Of a stretch of 64,000 bases of DNA, positions 58,455 through 64,000 are shown one piece after another. The translations under genes and the position numbers were made by a program. Each line of letters opens with the position of its first letter. Positions within the stretch are counted from its first letter, which is position 1. The notes beneath the pieces were generated by a model that did not search any database, was not told the DNA's origin, and saw only the letters and a list, made by a program, of their open reading frames with translations. This DNA comes from Glandiceps talaboti (Eukaryota; Hemichordata; Enteropneusta; Spengelidae): the NCBI RefSeq assembly GCF_964340395.1, contig NC_135570.1, forward strand, positions 15,227,822-15,291,821. Reading direction: 5' to 3'.

Positions 58455-61400
58455 GGAATCCTGATGGTCAAATGGTTAGTGGTTGGCTTAGTCATTGTCA
58501 GTGGTTAGTGGTTAGCTTAGCCATTGTCAGTGGTTAGTGGTTGGCTTAGCCATTGTCAGTGGTTAGTGGTTGGCTTAGCTATTGTCAGTGGTTAGTGGTT
58601 GGCTTAGTCATTGTCAGTGGTTAGTGGTTGGCTTAGCTATTGTCAGTGGTTAGTGGTTGGCTTAGTCATTGTCAGTGGTTAGTGGTTAGCTTAGCTATTG
58701 TCAGTGGTTAGTGGTTGGCTTAGTCATTGTCAGTGGTTAGTGGTTGGCTTAGCTATTGTCAGTGGTTAGTGGTTGGCTTAGCTATTGTCAGTGGTTAGTG
58801 GTTGGCTTAGCTATTGTCAGTGGTTAGTGGTTGGCTTAGCCATTGTCAGTGGTTAGTGGTTGGCTTAGCCATTGTCAGTGGTTAGTGGTTGGCTTAGCTA
58901 TTGTCAGTGGTTAGTGGTTAGCTTAGCTATTGTCAGTGGTTAGTGGTTGGCTTAGCTATTGTCAGTGGTTAGTGGTTAGCTTAGCTATTGTCAGTGGTTA
59001 GTGGTTAGCTTAGCTATTGTCAGTGGTTAGTGGTTGGCTTAGCTATTGTCAGTGGTTAGTGGTTGGCTTAGCTATTGTCAGTGGTTAGTGGTTAGCTTAG
59101 CTATTGTCAGTGGTTAGTGGTTAGCTTAGCTATTGTCAGTGGTTAGTGGTTAGCTTAGCTATTGTCAGTGGTTAGTGGTTAGCTTAGCTATTGTCAGTGG
59201 TTAGTGGTTAGCTTAGCCATTGTCAGTGGTTAGTGGTTAGCTTAGCTATTGTCAGTGGTTAGTGGTTAGCTTAGCCATTGTCAGTGGTTAGTGGTTGGCT
59301 TAGCTATTGTCAGTGGTTAGTGGTTGGCTTAGTCATTGTCAATGGTTAGTGGTTGGCTTAGTCATTGTCAGTGGTTAGTGGTTGGCTTAGCTATTGTCAG
59401 TGGTTAGTGGTTGGCTTAGCCATTGTCAGTGGTTAGTGGTTGGCTTAGCTATTGTCAGTGGTTAGTGGTTGGCTTAGCCATTGTCAGTGGTTAGTGGTTG
59501 GCTTAGCTATTGTCAGTGGTTAGTGGTTGGCTTAGCCATTGTCAGTGGTTAGTGGTTGGCTTAGCTATTGTCAGTGGTTAGTGGTTGGCTTAGCTATTGT
59601 CAGTGGTTAGTGGTTAGCTTAGCCATTGTCAGTGGTTAGTGGTTGGCTTAGTCATTGTCAGTGGTTAGTGGTTGGCTTAGCTATTGTCAGTGGTTAGTGG
59701 TTGGCTTAGCCATTGTCAGTGGTTAGTGGTTGGCTTAGCTATTGTCAGTGGTTAGTGGTTGGCTTAGCTATTGTCAGTGGTTAGTGGTTAGCTTAGCCAT
59801 TGTCAGTGGTTAGTGGTTGGCTTAGCTATTGTCAGTGGTTAGTGGTTGGCTTAGTCATTGTCAGTGGTTAGTGGTTGGCTTAGTCATTGTCAGTGGTTAG
59901 TGGTTGGCTTAGCTATTGTCAGTGGTTAGTGGTTGGCTTAGTCATTGTCAGTGGTTAGTGGTTGGCTTAGTCATTGTCAGTGGTTAGTGGTTGGCTTAGC
60001 TATTGTCAGTGGTTAGTGGTTGGCTTAGCTATTGTCAGTGGTTAGTGGTTAGTGGTTAGCTATTGTCAGTGGTTAGTGGTTGGCTTAGTCATTGTCAGTG
60101 GTTAGTGGTTGGCTTAGCTATTGTCAGTGGTTAGTGGCTGGCTTAGCTATTGTCAGTGGTTAGTGGTTGGCTTAGTCATTGTCAGTGGTTAGTGGTTGGC
60201 TTAGTCATTGTCAGTGGTTAGTGGTTAGCTTAGTCAGTGTCAGTGGTTAGTGGTTGGCTTAGTCATTGTCAGTGGTTAGTGGTTGGCTTAGTCAGTGTCA
60301 GTGGTTAGTGGTTGGCTTAGCTATTGTCAGTGGTTAGTGGTTGGCTTAGTCATTGTCAGTGGTTAGTGGTTGGCTTAGCTATTGTCAGTGGTTAGTGGTT
60401 AGCTTAGCTATTGTCAGTGGTTAGTGGTTGGCTTAGTCATTGTCAGTGGTTAGTGGTTGGCTTAGCTATTGTCAGTGGTTAGTGGTTAGCTTAGTCATTG
60501 TCAGTGGTTAGTGGTTGGCTTAGCTATTGTCAGTGGTTAGTGGTTGGCTTAGTCATTGTCAGTGGTTAGTGGTTGGCTTAGCTATTGTCAGTGGTTAGTG
60601 GTTAGCTTAGTCATTGTCAGTGGTTAGTGGTTGGCTTAGCTATTGTCAGTGGTTAGTGGTTAGCTTAGCTATTGTCAGTGGTTAGTGGTTAGCTTAGCTA
60701 TTGTCAGTGGTTAGTGGTTAGCTTAGCTATTGTCAGTGGTTAGTGGTTAGCTTAGCTATTGTCAGTGGTTAGTGGTTAGCTTAGCCATTGTCAGTGGTTA
60801 GTGGTTAGCTTAGCTATTGTCAGTGGTTAGTGGTTAGCTTAGCCATTGTCAGTGGTTAGTGGTTGGCTTAGCTATTGTCAGTGGTTAGTGGTTGGCTTAG
60901 TCATTGTCAGTGGTTAGTGGTTGGCTTAGTCATTGTCAGTGGTTAGTGGTTGGCTTAGCTATTGTCAGTGGTTAGTGGTTGGCTTAGCCATTGTCAGTGG
61001 TTAGTGGTTGGCTTAGCTATTGTCAGTGGTTAGTGGTTGGCTTAGCCATTGTCAGTGGTTAGTGGTTGGCTTAGCTATTGTCAGTGGTTAGTGGTTGGCT
61101 TAGCCATTGTCAGTGGTTAGTGGTTGGCTTAGCTATTGTCAGTGGTTAGTGGTTGGCTTAGCTATTGTCAGTGGTTAGTGGTTAGCTTAGCCATTGTCAC
61201 TGGTTAGTGGTTGGCTTAGTCATTGTCAGTGGTTAGTGGTTGGCTTAGTCATTGTCAGTGGTTAGTGGTTGGCTTAGTCATTGTCAGTGGTTAGTGGTTG
61301 GCTTAGCTATTGTCAGTGGTTAGTGGTTGGCTTAGTCATTGTCAGTGGTTAGTGGTTGGCTTAGTCATTGTCAGTGGTTAGTGGTTGGCTTAGCTATTGT

Positions 61401-63192
61401 CAGTGGTTAGTGGTTGGCTTAGCTATTGTCAGTGGTTAGTGGTTAGTGGTTAGCTATTGTCAGTGGTTAGTGGTTGGCTTAGTCATTGTCAGTGGTTAGT
61501 GGTTGGCTTAGCTATTGTCAGTGGTTAGTGGCTGGCTTAGCTATTGTCAGTGGTTAGTGGTTGGCTTAGTCATTGTCAGTGGTTAGTGGTTGGCTTAGTC
61601 ATTGTCAGTGGTTAGTGGTTAGCTTAGTCAGTGTCAGTGGTTAGTGGTTGGCTTAGTCATTGTCAGTGGTTAGTGGTTGGCTTAGTCAGTGTCAGTGGTT
61701 AGTGGTTGGCTTAGCTATTGTCAGTGGTTAGTGGTTGGCTTAGTCATTGTCAGTGGTTAGTGGTTGGCTTAGTCATTGTCAGTGGTTAGTGGTTGGCTTA
61801 GCTATTGTCAGTGGTTAGTGGTTGGCTTAGTCATTGTCAGTGGTTAGTGGTTGGCTTAGTCAGTGTCAGTGGTTAGTGGTTGGCTTAGCTATTGTCAGTG
61901 GTTAGTGGTTGGCTTAGCTATTGTCATTGGTTAGTGGTTGGCTTAGCTATTGTCAGTGGTTAGTGGTTGGCTTAGTCATTGTCAGTGGTCAGTGGTTGGC
62001 TTAGTCAGTGTCAGTGGTTAGTGGTTGGCTTAGCTATTGTCAGTGGTTAGTGGTTGGCTTAGCTATTGTCAGTGGTTAGTGGTTGGCTTAGCTATTGTCA
62101 GTGGTTAGTGGTTGGCTTAGTCATTGTCAGTGGTTAGTGGTTGGCTTAGTCAGTGTCAGTGGATAGTGGTTGGCTTAGTCAGTGTCAGTGGTTAGTGGTT
62201 GGCTTAGCTATTGTCAGTGGTTAGTGGCTGGCTTAGCTATTGTCAGTGGTTAGTGGTTGGCTTAGCTATTGTCAGTGGTTAGTGGTTGGCTTAGCTATTG
62301 TCAGTGGTTAGTGGTTGGCTTAGCTATTGTCAGTGGTTAGTGGTTGGCTTAGTCATTGTCAGTGGTTAGTGGTTGGCTTAGTCATTGTCAGTGGTTAGTG
62401 GTTGGCTTAGCTATTGTCAGTGGTTAGTGGTTGGCTTAGCTATTGTCAGTGGTTAGTGGTTGGCTTAGCTATTGTCAGTGGTTAGTGGTTGGCTTAGTCA
62501 TTGTCAGTGGTTAGTGGTTGGCTTAGTCATTGTCAGTGGTTAGTGGTTGGCTTAGCTATTGTCAGTGGTTAGTGGTTGGCTTAGCTATTGTCAGTGGTTA
62601 GTGGTTGGCTTAGTCATTGTCAGTGGTTAGTGGTTGGCTTAGCTATTGTCAGTGGTTAGTGGTTGGCTTAGTCAGTGTCAGTGGATAGTGGTTGGCTTAG
62701 CTATTGTCAGTGGTTAGTGGTTGGCTTAGTCATTGTCAGTGGTTAGTGGTTGGCTTAGCTATTGTCAGTGGTTAGTGGTTGGCTTAGCTATTGTCAGTGG
62801 TTAGTGGTTGGTTTAGTCAGTGTCAGTGGTTAGTGGTTGGCTTAGTCATTGTCAGTGGTTAGTGGTTGGCTTAGCTATTGTCAGTGGTTAGTGGTTGGCT
62901 TAGCTATTGTCAGTGGTTAGTGGTTGGCTTAGTCAGTGTCAGTGGTTAGTGGTTGGCTTAGTCATTGTCAGTGGTTAGTGGTTGGCTTAGCTATTGTCAG
63001 TGGTTAGTGGTTGGCTTAGCTTTTGTCAGTGGTTAGTGGTTGGTTTAGTCAGTGTCAGTGGTTAGTGGTTGGCTTAGCTATTTTCAGTGGTTAGTGGTTG
63101 GCTTAGTCATTGTCAAATGGTTAGCAGTTGGCTTAGCTATTGTCAGTGGTTAGTGGTTGGCTTAGCTATTGTCAGTGGTTAGTGGTTGGCTT
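58455..63192 (+). repeat. 29-bp minisatellite, about 160 units, with higher-order structure
   Basis: Unit: GTCAGTGGTTAGTGG followed by TTGGCTTAGCTATT, with recurring variants (TTAGC for TTGGC, GCCATT, GTCATT, GTCAGT). Rare marker variants recur in order at a fixed distance: the extra GGTTAGT insertion at 60039-60060 and 61433-61454, GGCTGGC at 60136 and 61530, and TAGTCAGTGT at 60231 and 61625 are all 1394 bp apart. Left of these, matching variant runs are 1568 bp apart (59211 and 60779), a difference of six units. The array has very few single-base mutations for its size. The last units near 63000-63190 are more degenerate. Confidence 0.97.
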
Positions 63193-64000
63193 AGCCAGTT
63201 AGTGAGAACACACCAACTGCCTCTAACATGGCAAGCGTGTACTTCCTTAACTCCCCAGTTAGTGAGAATTAAAGTGCATGCCATATTATGTATAAAAGTA
63301 CCATGTTTAGTAGTCTACTGTATAATCACAAACTTTAAGACATTTTCAAGTATTTGAAATCTGACATACGGTATCAATCACAATAAAGTCGTTGTTATGT
63401 AAATAGATTGAATTCATACCATGGGGATAACTTCAGATTATTAAATAGTGTCCACAGGGTTCATATGCCTTAGTCCTGGAAAATGTAATTTACTCCAGGA
63501 AAACGAAATGTAAGAAATGATGAACGTTTAAATTGTTGATAATTCCCACTGTGAAGCTAGTCAAGTTTCATCAGTTTATCTCAAAAAACTCCAGAAAATG
63601 TTTAATTTATTTATTGTTTGTTCTGTGGGACATTTGTTCACAGACAGCATTTTGTGTCAAAGTTTGTTGTTCAGTGTTCGGCTAAGGTTTGTTTGTTTGT
63701 TCTTTCAGTGTTTTAAGAGATATTTGTCTAGTGTTTATGCTTAAGGTTTGTTTGTTCGTTGTTTGTACAACTGAAAGTGTGTTTTTGAGTATATTGTACA
63801 AAGAACATTTATTCAATACATCTGTACATAGATGTTTAGAACCTATAGTTACACTAAAGGCAAAATCTTAGAAAATTGGAACTTAGATTGAAATCTTAGA
63901 AAATCATGCTACAGACAGAATTCTGTTCCTGTATTGAATATCATTTGACTTCCTGATTACTACTTTTCTTCATGGTTGTTGAGAATGGAGAATTACTGGG
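63193..64000. other. Non-coding, nothing recognised
   Basis: CCAGTTAGTGAGAA occurs twice just after the satellite. (TTTG)n-like sequence lies near 63690-63750. No exon of the upstream gene is recognised here. Confidence 0.4.

Noticed and set aside
58455-63192. Interstitial telomere-like array (GGTTAG in each unit)
   Set aside because: The GGTTAG hexamer occurs once or twice per 29-bp unit but never as a contiguous hexamer repeat, so it is a minisatellite rather than telomeric DNA.

Overview
The window is non-coding-rich animal nuclear DNA. It is AT-rich, has no long ORF outside tandem repeats, and shows GT-AG splice-site architecture. Mobile-element relics typical of animals are present: a Penelope-like element tail, a non-LTR retrotransposon C-terminus, a tRNA-derived SINE, a PIF/Harbinger-like TIR element and many foldback MITEs. 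The mixture fits a marine invertebrate (a lancelet-like chordate, hemichordate or lophotrochozoan would all be possible). The sequence alone does not let me name the species.

Only two protein-coding starts are supported. At the left edge (1-90, minus strand) lies the first coding exon of a Gly/Pro/Tyr/Gln-rich protein that runs off the window. At 44059-44364 (plus strand) a spliced exon carries a 5' UTR and the first 41 codons of another gene, whose next exons were not found and probably lie beyond 64000. Three or four further short segments on the plus strand (around 14.1, 21.0 and 28.1 kb) have good acceptor and donor sites and could be untranslated exons. The rest reads as intergenic or intronic sequence.

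By summing my intervals, roughly 14-15 kb (over a fifth) is tandem repeat. There are about 15 unrelated minisatellites with units of 24-58 bp, several (TGAT)-, (AATCA)- and (GT)-type microsatellites, and older, strongly decayed tandem arrays with units of about 120-205 bp (13.5, 18.8-19.9, 28.5-29.4, 30.4 and 53.2-54.5 kb). The largest array is a 29-bp minisatellite of about 160 units at 58.46-63.19 kb, which shows a higher-order duplication with a 1394-bp offset.

Dispersed elements fill much of the remainder: five copies of a palindrome-headed MITE-like family (8.5, 11.6, 31.7, 42.8 and 50.1-51.0 kb), two copies of a foldback element (7.0 and 35.7 kb), and several other inverted-repeat elements. 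The most informative observation is that the 43-bp satellite at 50.1-50.8 kb is an internal expansion of the MITE family. Two other copies of the same family show smaller, independent expansions at the same internal position. Regulatory-looking motifs stand out as well: repeated RFX X-box-like palindromes, a small array with four perfect CArG boxes, and one YY1-type ATGGCGGC site. I found no rRNA genes, no functional tRNA, no CRISPR array and no gene cluster that would amount to a new enzymatic or defence system.
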